A stretch of 64,000 bases of DNA. Origin: Medicago truncatula. Lineage: Eukaryota > Streptophyta > Magnoliopsida > Fabales > Fabaceae. The position numbers were made by a program, and so were the translations under genes. The first letter of the stretch is position 1. Every line of letters begins with the position of its first letter. Of the stretch, positions 44,617-55,863 are shown one piece after another. The stretch spans positions 4,784,001 through 4,848,000 of the forward strand of contig NC_053043.1 in the NCBI RefSeq assembly GCF_003473485.1, read 5' to 3'. The notes below the pieces were generated by a model. That model was not told where the DNA came from. It saw nothing but the letters and a program-made list of their open reading frames with translations, and made no database searches.

Positions 44617-44785
44617 GATTAAAAATGAAGTAAATTTAAGAATATGTTTTAAGGAGAGAATTCAAATCCGAGGTGTAGTGGCTTATGTCAGAAGATGTTA
44701 GATTAAAAATGAAGTAAATTTGAGAATATTTTTTCAAGAGAGAATCCAAATCCGAAGTATAATGACTTATGTCAGAAGATGATGT
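44617..44785. repeat. Tandem duplication, 84-bp unit
   Basis: Two copies begin GATTAAAAATGAAGTAAATT at 44617 and 44701 and end in CTTATGTCAGAAGATG. They have diverged at about ten sites and do not code for a recognisable protein. Confidence 0.8.
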
Positions 44786-45410
44786 AGTAAGTTTGTTGAG
44801 CGTTTTAATGAAGTTGCTAAATATCCTCCTTGTAATGACCATTGGAGATTTTAATTTCCTTATGCTTTTGTTCAAATCCTAATTCGATTGAACTTTTGAG
44901 CGTTGTTTTAATATGCCCCCTTGTGATTTTGGAAATTTGAACCTTCATCTAATTTGGCCATTTGATGATTCACTTTGTGTTGCATCAAGACAATTTAAAT
45001 TTTAAAGTGCTTGACCTTTTGAAACGATGTACCAAGAGATGATTCATCAATGTTGGGATCAAAAGTGTTCCTATCATAAATCTACTTACTATATATAAAA
45101 TTTAAATCCCTATGATTTTACCATTTTACCTCTAAGAAGGGCATTTTTATAATTTTCTATTTGGTGGGATGTGGTTGTTGCCACCTCACATTTTTTCTAA
45201 AGAAAATGTATGGCGCGTACTCTATGGTGGATTTGAAAGTTAAAGGTATTATTTTCTCATTTGTCAGCATCAGATGATAGGATTTTATATAAGTTTGATA
45301 ATGACATGAAATATGTCTTTCCTTATGTAGTGGGAATATAGTTGATGTAACACTATAGTTGATGTAACATCAATTTATCTTGAGTTCTTTGCTACCATTT
45401 TGTAGTCAAT

Positions 45411-45986
45411 GGCAATCCAAATATATGTGACAATTGGTCAGGTTCGAGGCTGCTCATCAACCTACATCATCCGGTTGTTGAGAAGTTTAAGACTTATTAA
45501 GTTTGCATTATGATTTCACAATACAATGTTAGAGTAACTTATTATATCACAATCTGATTTGATTGTTTTTTGACCATGTTTCTTGAATTATTATCGTGAC
45601 CTTAACACTTCTCAAGATCAGAGTCAAAGCTACAGTCAGAACTTAAGTCAGAGTTCGGCTTCTTCTCAACGTACTTCGTACAACGATATTTCCAATCTGT
45701 CTCAGGTTAGGCCAATTGCTGAATTTATAAACTTAGTCAAGGTCTGCTTTTTTTATGCACAAATATGCTTTGAGTTTTTTTACGCACAAATTAAAAATAC
45801 GTCTTGCATTATTCTTTATTTCATGTGCACAATTTGTGTTAGGGTACATTCTGCATCACTATTTGGAAAACAACTAAATTCAATCCTAACCAGTTTGGAT
45901 GGTATTATGAGAGTTGCATCAAATGTTTGAAGACGTCAATGTCAAATGGTGTTAGCTATAGATGCACATGCGGGAGTGATGCTTAA
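45411..45986 (+). pseudogene. Replication protein A 70-kDa-like, broken
   Basis: Three plus-strand pieces in the right order resemble RPA1. NGNPNICDNWSGSRLLINL (45411-45500) is like the end of a central OB fold. A Ser/Gln-rich linker follows (SQNLSQSSASSQRTSYNDIS then PIAEFINLVK, 45594-45740). Last is the C-terminal zinc ribbon FGWYYESCIKCLKTSMSNG followed by YRCTCGSDA, ending at TAA 45986; its CxxC and CxC pairs are intact. Stops lie between the pieces, and they may be exons of a gene whose splice sites have decayed. RPA-like genes are commonly carried by plant Helitrons. Confidence 0.65.
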
Positions 45987-46225
45987 TTTCCATTTGTTTC
46001 AACAATGTTAATTGGTCAACGGGGTACATATAATGAACATGCATGCATATATCTAGACTTTATATGAAGATAATAGGAATATAAATTAGAAGTCATGATA
46101 CATTTTTTTTAGCTTAAAATCAGTTACGCTACCTTTATTTTATAAATTATATGTAACTATATTTGCATACATCTTATCCATGTTAATATGCATTAGACTG
46201 ATATTGCAGTTATTTCCCTGTTTAG

Positions 46226-46473
46226 CATTTCCCAAATGAGGTGTCAAGAACAATTCTGAAAGGAAAGCGCAAAACAATCACTCTCATTGATGACCAGACA
46301 CGGAAAGTATAAATGTCGCCTCATTACCGCCGAAAGAGCAAGCTATGAAAAATACTTGGGGTGGGCAATGATTCAATTTCTACATAGAACGTGCGATGGA
46401 AGAAGGTGGTAAGCTCATCTCTGATCTCGAAAAGTCACCGAAGAACTTGCACGTTCGAGTTGTTCTAAAGTAG
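46226..46473 (+). pseudogene. B3-domain fragment, copy 1
   Basis: HFPNEVSRTILKGKRKTITL followed by IDDQTRK fits the first half of a plant B3 DNA-binding domain ('lP..f....l.g....tLiD..gk'). A +1 shift at the GTATAA after it leads to YKCRLITAERASYEKYLG. Another shift leads to GGKLISDLEKSPKNLHVRVV, the end of a B3 domain, before a TAG. It is therefore readable across three frames and not functional. Confidence 0.6.
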
Positions 46474-46866
46474 ATCTTTGCTGCTGAACTATTTGAACTT
46501 CTACTATTTTGACGTATCGCTTTGGACTGTAATCGTAAACTATCTTGACTTTGGGATGCCATTTGTTCTTTTCATTTTGTCTAATGTAGATATTGGCAAA
46601 AATCCCTTTTTGGTTAGTCTATGACACTTGCAGTCTCTTTTATAAACCTATATATTATGTAACGTTAATCTGCACATTGTTGGTTCCTTCATTGGTTTCA
46701 ATTAGTATCACGTTAATTATAATGTTGTTTTCCCATCTCATAAACAAAATAGAACATGCTCTTTTCCTACAACAAATCTTTATAACGCTTTGGTAAATGT
46801 TGTAGAAATGTATATATATATATATATATATAACATCTAATTAACACCGCAATTTGTTTTGTACCT

Positions 46867-47103
46867 ACCACTTTCCAAATGAGATATCAAGGACATTTCT
46901 AAAAGGAACACGGAAAACAATCACACTCATCGACAAACAAGCTCAAAAAAGGTATAAGTGTCGGCAAAGAGAGCAAGTTACGAAAATTACTTAGGCGGTC
47001 AATGGTTTAACTTTTGCTGAGAACATTTGTTAGAGGTAGGTTATAAGCTAATTTTTGACCTAGAGAAGCCACCTAAAAATATGCACGTTCAAGTCGTATA
47101 CTA
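46867..47103 (+). pseudogene. B3-domain fragment, copy 2
   Basis: YHFPNEISRTFLKGTRKTIT followed by LIDKQAQKRYKCR, then a small deletion, frameshift and stop. The end FDLEKPPKNMHVQVV is again recognisable. About 75 percent like copy 1 by eye. A (TA)11 microsatellite (about 46810-46832) lies between the copies, which are spaced about 640 bp apart as if duplicated in tandem or derived from a two-B3 protein. Confidence 0.6.
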
Positions 47104-47643
47104 GATTATCACCTTAATTCTAATCCTATACTAGATTATCTTCATTCACTGATGCTAGTTCTTTGCCTGATTTCATCTGTTTTAAATATGGGTATCAATC
47201 CTTTTTTTGTCACTCTATAACAACAACACTCTTTTTATTTTATTTTATAATTTTCGATAATATGTAATCATAATTCACACATCATTGTTTCCTTTATTGG
47301 TTCCAATTGTTTTCATCCTAAATATTATGTCAATTTCTAATCTCATAAACTGATTATATGCTCTCTTAATCATCCCATACATGATATTTTATGATGAATC
47401 ACAATGTTCCGTCGTTTTAATATCTCTTCTTTCGAAGAATTTTTTAATCGAATACATTTTTGAACTCGTGCGAAGCACGGGTTTGTAACTAGTAATAAAG
47501 AAAAATCTTATGGTTCGGATGGATGGAAGTGTGTTAAGGAGTGGAAGTTATTAAGCTTGATCGTGTTTTGGCTATAAAAAAAAATAATCTTATGGTTCAA
47601 ATGGATGGAATTCAAAAGCGTTTTCAGAGTGGATCGTACTTCG

Positions 47644-48243
47644 TAGGGATGGAAATAGGTGAGTTCAACCCATGACCTAGCCTACATCAACTCTACACGT
47701 TAGGTAATACTTTTTAAAAAAAAAATAGATAAAGCCAAGACTTTTTATTAGAAGCTTGTTTAACTAAAATGATCAGGTCGCGAGCCATAACAAAGTCTTT
47801 TAGACCTATGAGGTTGTCTTATTTAAGTGAATACGAATAAAACATTTTATTACTATTAATATCATCTCAATTTTTGACTTTTTATTAAATTATAAATTTG
47901 TTAACTTTTTCATTTTTTTTTTTTCACAAAGTCAATATTTAATCTTTTTAATGTATATTAATTTTTCACATATTTAAATGTATTATTATATGATAGAATC
48001 GAAATATGATATTATATCCAATCAAATTTTTAAAAATGTAATGTTAAATATCAAAAGAGAGTTTAATCTAATTAATCTTTTAGTTTTTTAGTCTATTTAA
48101 TGTTCAAGTATTTAAATATGTTAATATGAAATAAACTTTTAGGCCTAAAAAACAAGCCTATTGAAGGCTACATGTCAGACTTCGACCTAAATTTTTTGAT
48201 AGACCAAACTTAGGCCTAACAAGGCCTAAATCGTCCCATCCTA
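47644..48243. mobile_element. Repeat family 'TAGGGATGGAAATAG', uninterrupted copy
   Basis: Starts TAGGGATGGAAATAGG and ends near CGTCCCATCCTA, so the termini are an imperfect inverted repeat. The sequence between is AT-rich with GGCCTA/TAGGCC motifs near both ends. It aligns along its length with the two halves of the element at 49447-51945. TIRs of this type (TAGGG-TGG) suggest a hAT-like non-autonomous element, but I could not define a TSD. Confidence 0.6.
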
Positions 48244-48254
48244 TTCTTAAACTT

Positions 48255-48860
48255 AATGGCGCGTACTCTATGGTGGGTTGATGAGGTTAGAGAAGAAGTT
48301 TCAACACGAGTTGTAGGATATTCTTCATAAAGAGGAGCTGATGTGGTTCCAACGCTCTAGAGAAAAATGGCTTATTAGCGGTGATAGGAATACTCAATAT
48401 TACCATTTAAAAGTTGATAATAGGAAAAGGAAAAATAATGTTTCGCTGCTTCGTAAGGATCAAGGTGATTGGGGTTGAGGATACAAGTCATGGTTAATGA
48501 TTTTTATAAAATCTTATTCACAGAACCATGTGGAGAAAATGGAGCGGCTGGGGTCTGGGGACGGGGTCGTCAATTAAGTATGGGGAAATTCAAAAAGTGA
48601 TTGCTTATATGATTTCACAAAGGCTTTAGGTTTGGATGGGTTTCCAACTTCTTTCGTTTGGTAATCTTGGGATTTTGTTGGAAGGAGTATTTGCAAAATT
48701 TAAAAAGGTGTGAATGAATATGACTGGCGTGGAAGTGGTTAATAAAACTAATAGACTTTTGATTCTCTTCGCAATACTATTTAGGAGACAGTGAGTAAGG
48801 TTGTTGTCGGGGCGAATGATGCATGAAAAATATTGTGGTGGAAGGGTAAACATCTCTCAT
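48255..48860 (+). pseudogene. LINE reverse transcriptase remnant
   Basis: FQRSREKWLISGDRNTQYYH followed by LKVDNRKRKN is the landmark region just before the RT domain in plant L1-type ORF2. KALGLDGFPTSFVW further on matches the RT 'GPDGF' region. Both are in the plus strand but in different frames with many stops. Boundaries are approximate. Confidence 0.7.
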
Positions 48861-49446
48861 TATCCTATAATGACAATTACAATCCTTAAGTTTTGTATGG
48901 AGGGAATTTAAAAAATTCAGCGAGATCAGTAGAAGGCAACTTGTGCATTGGGTTCCTTTGGCTTCAAAGACTAAACATTATGAATGACATTAAATTAAAA
49001 TTTATCTTAGGGAGTTTATTATGGAGATAAATCACTTTTGGCTGAATGTGGTTCATAGTGATGGTCGAGCTAAATAGTAGTAGATGATGATAAATATGGT
49101 GAAGAAAGAATTGAAATGAAAAAATAAATAAAAAATGTGGTAACAAATATGGAAGAATGTAGAAGTAGCTTAACTTGAAATGTAACTTGTGTAAAAGAAA
49201 TATTGTGCTTTTTTTTTTTTAAAAGGAGAAATATTGTACATGTAAGTGAAAAATGTTGATTTGATATAATATTCAAAAGTAACTATAATGACCAAAATAT
49301 ACGAAAGAACAATATTGAATTGTTGAGAGTAATACAATGTAATGTAATAATCAGTAAAGGACACATGTCAATTAATGAGAAAACATATTTGCTGTGAGCC
49401 ATGAATAATGTAATTTCCTTAACATATACACCATGTCCCTCAGCCG
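48861..49446. other. Intergenic, no supported gene
   Basis: AT-rich sequence with no motif. It may include more LINE debris. Confidence 0.3.
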
Positions 49447-51945
49447 TAGGGATGGAAATAGATCAGGTCGGCCTACAGGGGTCTACGGCCTAGCCTACAA
49501 TAGGGCAGATCAAGTCATGCTTTTTTCTTAAATAAAGAAGGCCTAGGCTTTTATTTTAAACCTATCCCTTACTCCTTAATTTTATTAGGTTGCAAACACT
49601 TAACCCTAAAGATTTGGAGCCAAATTAGCAGCAATTAATGCTAATAAGCTAACCCTAAAAAAATTTGGCTCCAAAGTAGTAGCCTTTAGATATTCTTAAA
49701 GCTTATTAGGTCATGCTATTAGTTAACCTAATTTTTCCCTCTAATTCTATGTCATTAATTGCTAATCAACTTGACCATAAAAATATTTCTCTCATTTTAC
49801 ATGTTAAATTTGAATTTCAAAATTTGGCTTGACGATTGTTATATTCCCTATACTACGTGCCTTTACTGATGCTTGGTAATAGCACTGTTACCATGCTTTT
49901 TAACATGACTTTTAGATACCCCATGCAAGCCAATTGAGTCCTCTTCTATTGTCATTAAAAGCACCTCATTTTTCCATGAATTTCTTTGCCTTATTCTCCG
50001 TCCCAATAGAAACATTTCCCATGCTAGATAATTAATTCCTTTTCCATATGGAAACCATTTTCCATTTCTAATGATCAGAATCACTGACCCATCTACACTC
50101 TCTCTGTCCTAGAACACTTTTTTCGTCTCTCTCCCTTGGCACTCTCTGCCCAAGAACCCTAAATTCTTCCAAATTCTCTCTTGCACAACATATTTGAAAT
50201 TGAAATTGATATTTGGGGTTCAAGTATTTAGGTTGCTCACTCTTTTTCAAATTCGTTTGTATGGTTCTCTCTCCACCTCAAAATTGCAGTTCTACAAGCT
50301 AGAATCATCGATCAGGTTTGTGAGTTTCGTTCTCCCCGTTTTGATTTATGTGTGTTCTGGTTATGTGTCTAATTTTGTGCTTACTTGGTTCTCAAGATGA
50401 TTGATAAGGGTAAGCGAAGGTCATATGAGCACATTTAATCTCAGAAACAATTGTAAGGGAATTCACCAAGAAGAATTCACCAAGAAGAAAACCAATAGAA
50501 AAGGTGGAATATCTAAAGCAAGGGAATTCAAGTTATAAGTCAGGTGATAAGTATTGATAGTGTTGAAGCAGAAGAAATAGTAACTGATGATTTTTGTGAA
50601 ATATCTCAGTGTGCTGACAACACGAAATACGAAATATATGAATGAAAACTCATCAGGTAACCGTTTCGGATTGTTATTGTTTGTAACAATAACAATTAGA
50701 ATTTATGCGGTAAGAATAATGCATTTTTCAATTACCAGGAAGAATGTTACTGTAATTAAGAGTTAATGTTGCAACTTAGAATTTGATACATATCAGTCTG
50801 TAGTGCTTATGAATGTTACCGTAATTACGAGTTAAACTCCACTCTTTGCATCTACGTGAGATGCATGTGTTATTTACATTATATTCCAATGTAATAATGC
50901 GGTTTTCAACTACCAGGAAGAAACAAGGATGATGCAGATAAGTCAAATGGCACCGCTGTTTTGGAAACACCATATGGTCTGGCAAACGGTAATATTTGTA
51001 GAAACTATTAGAGAAAAAGACATATCGAATGGTGGAGTAAATTTTCCTCCACAATGCTCAAGTTAAATGTGTGTTTGAACTTTCCATGTGCTTTTTTAGC
51101 AGTTGCCTCATCAACACGATTTTACCGATTTATATGTTGCTGTTTTGAGAGTTACTTATAGAGAAGGGTTGAAGATATTAATCACAGATGAAGATGGTGA
51201 AGACACTGAAATGACATTCAACGTCGTCTATGAGAAAATATTTTGTAATGTGTAGTATTATAAAAAATCCAAATTTAGGAGATTGTATCGATACATTACT
51301 ATCAATTGACAATACATTGATATTAAATTTCCAAACTATTTTGTATCGGTATTCATTTCATATTTAGATCAGCAACTATATTTCGTCTAATAAGACCTGT
51401 GCGACGAACGGGTCACCAATCTAGTTTAACTTAAAAGGTCAGGCCACATGCCTCTCAAAAAGTCTCTTAAGCCTATTAGGCTGACCTATTTAAGTAATAT
51501 GAATATTATTTATTATTATATTATATTTTATACTTTCAATTAAAATATAAATTTATAAACTTTTTCAATAATTTAAGCTTTATTAGTATACATTAAGTTT
51601 TTGCATATATAAATGTATTATTATAAACTAGAATAGAAATATGGTACAGTATATAATCGAATTCCCTAAAACCTCGTGTTCATTATCAAAAGAGAGTTTA
51701 ATTTAATTGAACTATTAGTTCGCTGGTCCATTTAAACTTAGACCACATTGCTTATTTAAATATGTTCATAAGATATAGGCTTTTAAACAGGCTAGTATGC
51801 CATATCAGGCTTTCAGAAGATTAATTTCAAGCCTAAAAAGTAGGCATATGATAGGCCGCAGGCCAGACTTAGGCTTTAAGAAAATATGGCAGGTCAGGTT
51901 TGGGCCTTGCAAAGCCTAGCTCGGGCTAACCTATTTCAATCCATA
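49447..51945. mobile_element. Repeat family 'TAGGGATGGAAATAG', copy split by a Helitron
   Basis: The left part 49447-49564 starts TAGGGATGGAAATAG. The right part 51425-51945 ends CCTATTTCAATCCATA, its inverted partner. Both parts align in order with 47644-48243, for example TCAAAAGAGAGTTTAATTTA against the corresponding stretch there. The 1860 bp between them is foreign (see 49565-51424). Confidence 0.7.
49565..51424 (+). mobile_element. Helitron nested in another repeat
   Basis: Starts TCCCTTACTCC right after A (49564) and ends with hairpin-like GACCTGTGCGACGAACGGGTC (51394-51414), then ACCAAT and CTAG, followed by T. Removing it rejoins the host repeat, as shown by the uninterrupted paralogue at 47644-48243. 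It contains no Rep/helicase. Exon-like fragments such as FTDLYVAVLRVTYREGLKIL followed by ITDEDGED (51120-51240) look like captured gene pieces that I cannot name; repeated ACCAGGAAGAA junctions hint at former splice acceptors. Confidence 0.75.
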
Positions 51946-51957
51946 CCATCCGATCAC

Positions 51958-52081
51958 TAATATAAACAAAAGTTTAATTTTTAGATTCTTCATTAAATTA
52001 CGTATGTAGTCTTTAATAAAGTTTAAAGACTACATACGTAATTTAATAAAGAATCTAAAAATCAAACTTTTGCTTATATTA
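51958..52081. repeat. Near-perfect 57-bp hairpin
   Basis: The sequence from 51958 to about 52014 is repeated in reverse complement to 52081, with a loop of about 10 bp. Shared core: TAAATTACGTATGTAGTCTTT. There are only about four mismatches. It could be a tiny foldback MITE or a small-RNA precursor; nothing here decides between them. Confidence 0.85.
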
Positions 52082-52494
52082 ATGACTGGAGGGTGTACTT
52101 TCTTATATTGCCATTTGGGAGCATAGTACTTTTATTTATTTATAAATTATTTGCTAAAAAAAATTATTTATAAATTATAGTAGATGTAATTAGGAATGTT
52201 ATATACCACTTGTTGTGACTCAATAAAGTTCTTAGGCAACGAATGATCATTATTGTTTGCTGAAATGATATGTGTTGACCATTCATTCTTTTTCCTATTT
52301 AGCTGGTCTTCATGACTAATTATACATCTCACATTCTAATTTTCATTGCCTAAGATTGCAATTTCAAACTAGGAGAGGAAAAAACGGGTCAAAACAAAAA
52401 TTTCGACCATCCACAAATAATGGGAGACATTAGAACCTCAAAGAACAAACAGAAAAAATAAACAGAAACTAGTTTGATCCATTATTTATTTTAG
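52082..52494. other. Upstream of the Ole e 1-like gene
   Basis: No coding content; presumably promoter sequence for the gene to the right. Confidence 0.35.
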
Positions 52495-52501
52495 TATAAA
52501 A
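52495..52501 (+). promoter_or_regulatory. TATA box of the Ole e 1-like gene
   Basis: TATAAAA lies 95 bp before the ATG at 52590, leaving about 60 bp of 5' UTR. Confidence 0.65.
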
Positions 52502-52589
52502 TGCAAGTCCTTCTTCATTGCAAACACACCATCACCTTTAATTAAAGTAAATTAATTTTCATATACTCATACCAACAATATCAAGAACA

Positions 52590-53471
52590 ATGGCAAAGTC
52601 TACAATCCCCCTTGTCTTCACCCTTTGCTTTTTATCCTTCTTAGGTTCGGCTTATTCCAAGTCTGATCGCTTCTTTGTAGAAGGTGTTGTTTACTGTGAC
52701 ACATGTCGCACCCAATTCATCACCAGATTGACCGAGTTCATTGAAGGTACGTACATATTTTTTAACATGAATCTATGAAGCACATATACTCATTGAATTA
52801 TGCGTGTTCCGGTATCAAATATGTATCATGTTCGACACCAACACACACTGTCACATATATGTCAATTTCTTAAATTATTATCGATGTTCACATGTCATGT
52901 CGTGTCTAGTGTCTGTATAGTCTGTGCCTCATGATGATACCTAAAAGTGAAATTAAGACTATTGATTATTATTTTTTTAAAAGAGTCTAACGATGAAACT
53001 CACACACATTTATTACTAAGAAGCGGAGAATTAGGAGTTCTAACTCGTGCCTTAGCATATCCAATGTCTTGCAAATTGACATATATAAATAATAATTTGT
53101 GTGGCCATATATGTAATGAAGGTGCAACGGTGCGTGTGGAATGCAAAGAAGATAATGGAACATTGACATTCAACAAAGAAGCAACAACAGATAAATCAGG
53201 AAAATACAGTGTGGAGATAGATGGAGACCATGAAGATGAAACATGTGAAGTTATTCTTTGCAAGAGTCCAAGGAAAGATTGCTCAGAGGTTGACTCAGAA
53301 GCTCACCTACAACAAGCTGCTAGGATCAGTGTCACAAACAACAACGGAATTGTGTCCCCAGTTCGTGCTGCTAGCCCTCTTGGTTTCCTTAAGAAAGAGC
53401 GTCTACCTAAATGTGGTGAGGTTCTCAAAGAACTTGGGATTAATGAAGATGGAACTGAAAAGGAGGACTAG
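52590..53471 (+). CDS. Pollen Ole e 1-like secreted protein, two exons
   Basis: Small secreted cell-wall-associated protein of the Ole e 1/extensin-like family; molecular role unsettled. Exon 1 is 52590-52746 and exon 2 53122-53471 (stop TAG); the intron (GTACGT...AATGAAG) is phase 1 and gives 168 aa. Residues 1-23 are a signal peptide (LVFTLCFLSFLGSAYS). The domain opens with FFVEGVVYCDTC, a family hallmark, and continues with GATVRVECKEDNG, TTDKSGKYSVEI, and CEVILCKSPRKDC. It closes with PLGFLKKERLPKCGEVL. Cysteine spacing is as expected for the family's disulfides. A longer frame running from inside the intron (52947) is not the real start. Confidence 0.92.
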
Positions 53472-54889
53472 ATAGCTCAACCTTATGTCCTTTGCCCACA
53501 TTAATAATTAGGGTTCTTATGTGGGATTAATAATGGAAGCTTTTATGTATGTACCTTTGGAGGAGTTATACTAGATTTCATGACCCTCAAAGGATATTCC
53601 TTTCATTTTTATTTTCTCTAGTTTGTCATGTTTAATAATGTACGATTCATCCCAATCTATTTTAGGGTTTGGTAACTAGTGCCCTAAAACATTGGTTAAG
53701 GATTTTATTAGTAGAAATTTTGCTTGGAAATTCAAGTTTTTACTTTTATCTTAATAATAATTACACAATTTTTATTTCAAAGTTACTTATTTTAGTACTT
53801 TAACTAATATCTAAGAGAGTATTAGCATTTTTATTTCTTTTATCATTTTATTTTTAAGTAAATCATTGAGTGATATTTTATATATTAAGAGTGAATTTTC
53901 TCTAAGAACTAGGCTTCTAGACCATTAATTGCTATTTATTATTTTGGTCTTAACCCTCTTATTCTCTAATCCTTCCAAAGTTTGGTAGGAGGTTAATAAA
54001 GTCTGATCTCAATTGATTGTCGTAGCCAAAATCAAATTCTTATAAATAATTTGTTCTTAATTGAAAGTGGTTAACTATTTAAATCAAATTATTTGGTTTG
54101 TCACGAAAAAGTAGGAGAATTTTCAAGTGAAAAATAAAATTGATACTTCCCAATTATTAGAGCAACATAAATAACCAACTAAAAATTAAAACGTGTAAAC
54201 AATAATTAAACCTAAACTTTTTCTTGAACAATTCCAATTCTATACCAAGTTACCAACCACCTTCGCCATATTTTGAAGCATACTTAGTATTTGTCGTCTT
54301 ATGTCTAACTGATATGACAAAAGAAAAATTATAAAAGGATGATTGTTTGAAATTGAAATAAATATGTTGAGTGTGAACCTAAAACATAATATTCAATTTC
54401 AAACAGTTTATCATATCAATTAATTAATATAATAAAACTTCTGTCTTTTGTTTGACAAAAGAATTTGATTTTGAGAAACAAAGGAAGAAAATATTTGAAA
54501 GTGACGGCTCTAATTTTATAAATTCATACAGCTAATCAAGTAAACATTAATCAGAAACTTTATCAAGTTTTCCATTATATTAATGATCGAAGAATAATTC
54601 TTCCTTATGTTGCCATTCATACTCAAGTCTTAGTCTTTCTAGTATATTTTATTTTTTCCTAGTTGAAAAGAACCAAAACTCGCCAGCAAAATACTTTTAG
54701 CAGTATAGACCACATATCAACTAGTTTATTTATTTTCTTTAATATAAAGAAAAAATGGTTGCTAAAGAATCAGTCAATTTTTTATGTTTGTTTTTATAAT
54801 GATAAAAATTTAGAATGAGAGGGTGATGTTTAGTCTAAAATATGGAAGACATTGAGGGTTTAAAGAGTACTCATAATTGATAAAAAAAA
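53472..54889. other. Intergenic, no supported gene
   Basis: Begins with the 3' UTR of the Ole e 1-like gene. The rest is AT-rich with no motif I can support. Confidence 0.35.
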
Positions 54890-55430
54890 CGATTTACTTT
54901 TATCTCCCATCAAGGTGATTGCGGGAAAGAGGAAACGATTAATCATCTTTTTTTGGAGTGTGAATTTTTTGGCAGCATTTGGCGTCTTCTTCATCGATGG
55001 TTGAGTATATCTACGGCTATTCCATCAGATGTGGGTTGTCACGCACAACAATATTATGATGCACATGATTTTAAAAAGGAAGTTTGTTCTTGCTTTCAGG
55101 CTGTGTGGATGGCTTACCTTTAGATCATTTGGAAAGAACGTAATTTGAGAATTTTTAATAACAAAGCTTCGTCTCAAGATTACCTTCTTGATAGTATCAC
55201 GTTTCATTCATGGTGGTGGTTGAAAGTGCATAAACTGAATTTTTATTTTCATTTTCATTGTTGGTACTCTTTGCATTCTCTCTATATAGGATATACCACT
55301 GTGTGATTATGGTTCATGGTTCGGCGCTATTTATTGTATTTTGGGCTTTTGATTTTTCTCCCCTTAGTCACATCTTGTGCTTAAAGGTTGGTTTTTTAAT
55401 ATATTTTTTGATTGGCTTAAAAAAAAAATA
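54890..55430 (+). pseudogene. 5'-truncated LINE, zf-RVT and 3' tail
   Basis: CGKEETINHLFLECEFFGSI followed by WRLLHRWL matches the zf-RVT zinc-binding region. VWMAYL (stop) then IIWKERNLRIFNNKAS matches the conserved 'WKERN.RIF' end of plant LINE ORF2. One in-frame stop lies between. The tail carries TTGGTACTCTTTGCATTC and ends in a short A-run at 55420-55429. Confidence 0.75.
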
Positions 55431-55821
55431 TTAATGGGTCTCGAATCCTGAAACCATATCCAATCAAAACCAATTCTGGTAGTATTATAGAATACAAATT
55501 GGTTTAAAATTCAAAACTATTTCTTTAATTTTGATTTGGTATGTTTGACAATAAAAAAAAAGATTTGATATGATTCTGCCGGCCTTTACCGTGCTCAAAA
55601 GAAAAGGATATAATGTAGTTAACTCAAATATTCGTGTTTTAGTGTATATTTTAAAATCTTATATCTATGTATCTATCTATGACCATTTCATCTATATCCA
55701 TATTCATCACTTTGTATAGTTTTCGTGGATCGATAAACAATCATATCACAGCTAATGTGTATAATGATCCCCTTGAACCACATCATTTATCAGCAACCCA
55801 TTCATACCATATAAATAGCTG

Positions 55822-55863
<42 letters not shown>

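Larger units (their letters stand above)
45081..47492 (+). mobile_element. Candidate Helitron carrying RPA1-like and B3 fragments
   Basis: Proposed 5' end: TCTACTTACTATATATAAAA preceded by A (45080). Proposed 3' end: hairpin CGTGC-GAA-GCACG (47468-47480), then GGTTTGTAA and CTAG (47489-47492), followed by T. Helitrons insert between A and T, begin TC and end CTRR after a hairpin, so both ends fit. Inside are a decayed RPA1-like gene (45411-45986) and two copies of a B3 domain (46226-46473, 46867-47103), all on the plus strand. No Rep/helicase is present, so it is non-autonomous. The 5' end is less certain than the 3' end. Confidence 0.65.

Noticed and set aside
52947-53471. A 174-codon frame overlapping the Ole e 1-like gene
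   Set aside because: Its first half is intron sequence; the domain and splice sites show that exon 2 starts at 53122.
55667-55861. 64-codon frame ending in poly-lysine
   Set aside because: The lysines come from the A32 run; nothing else supports coding.
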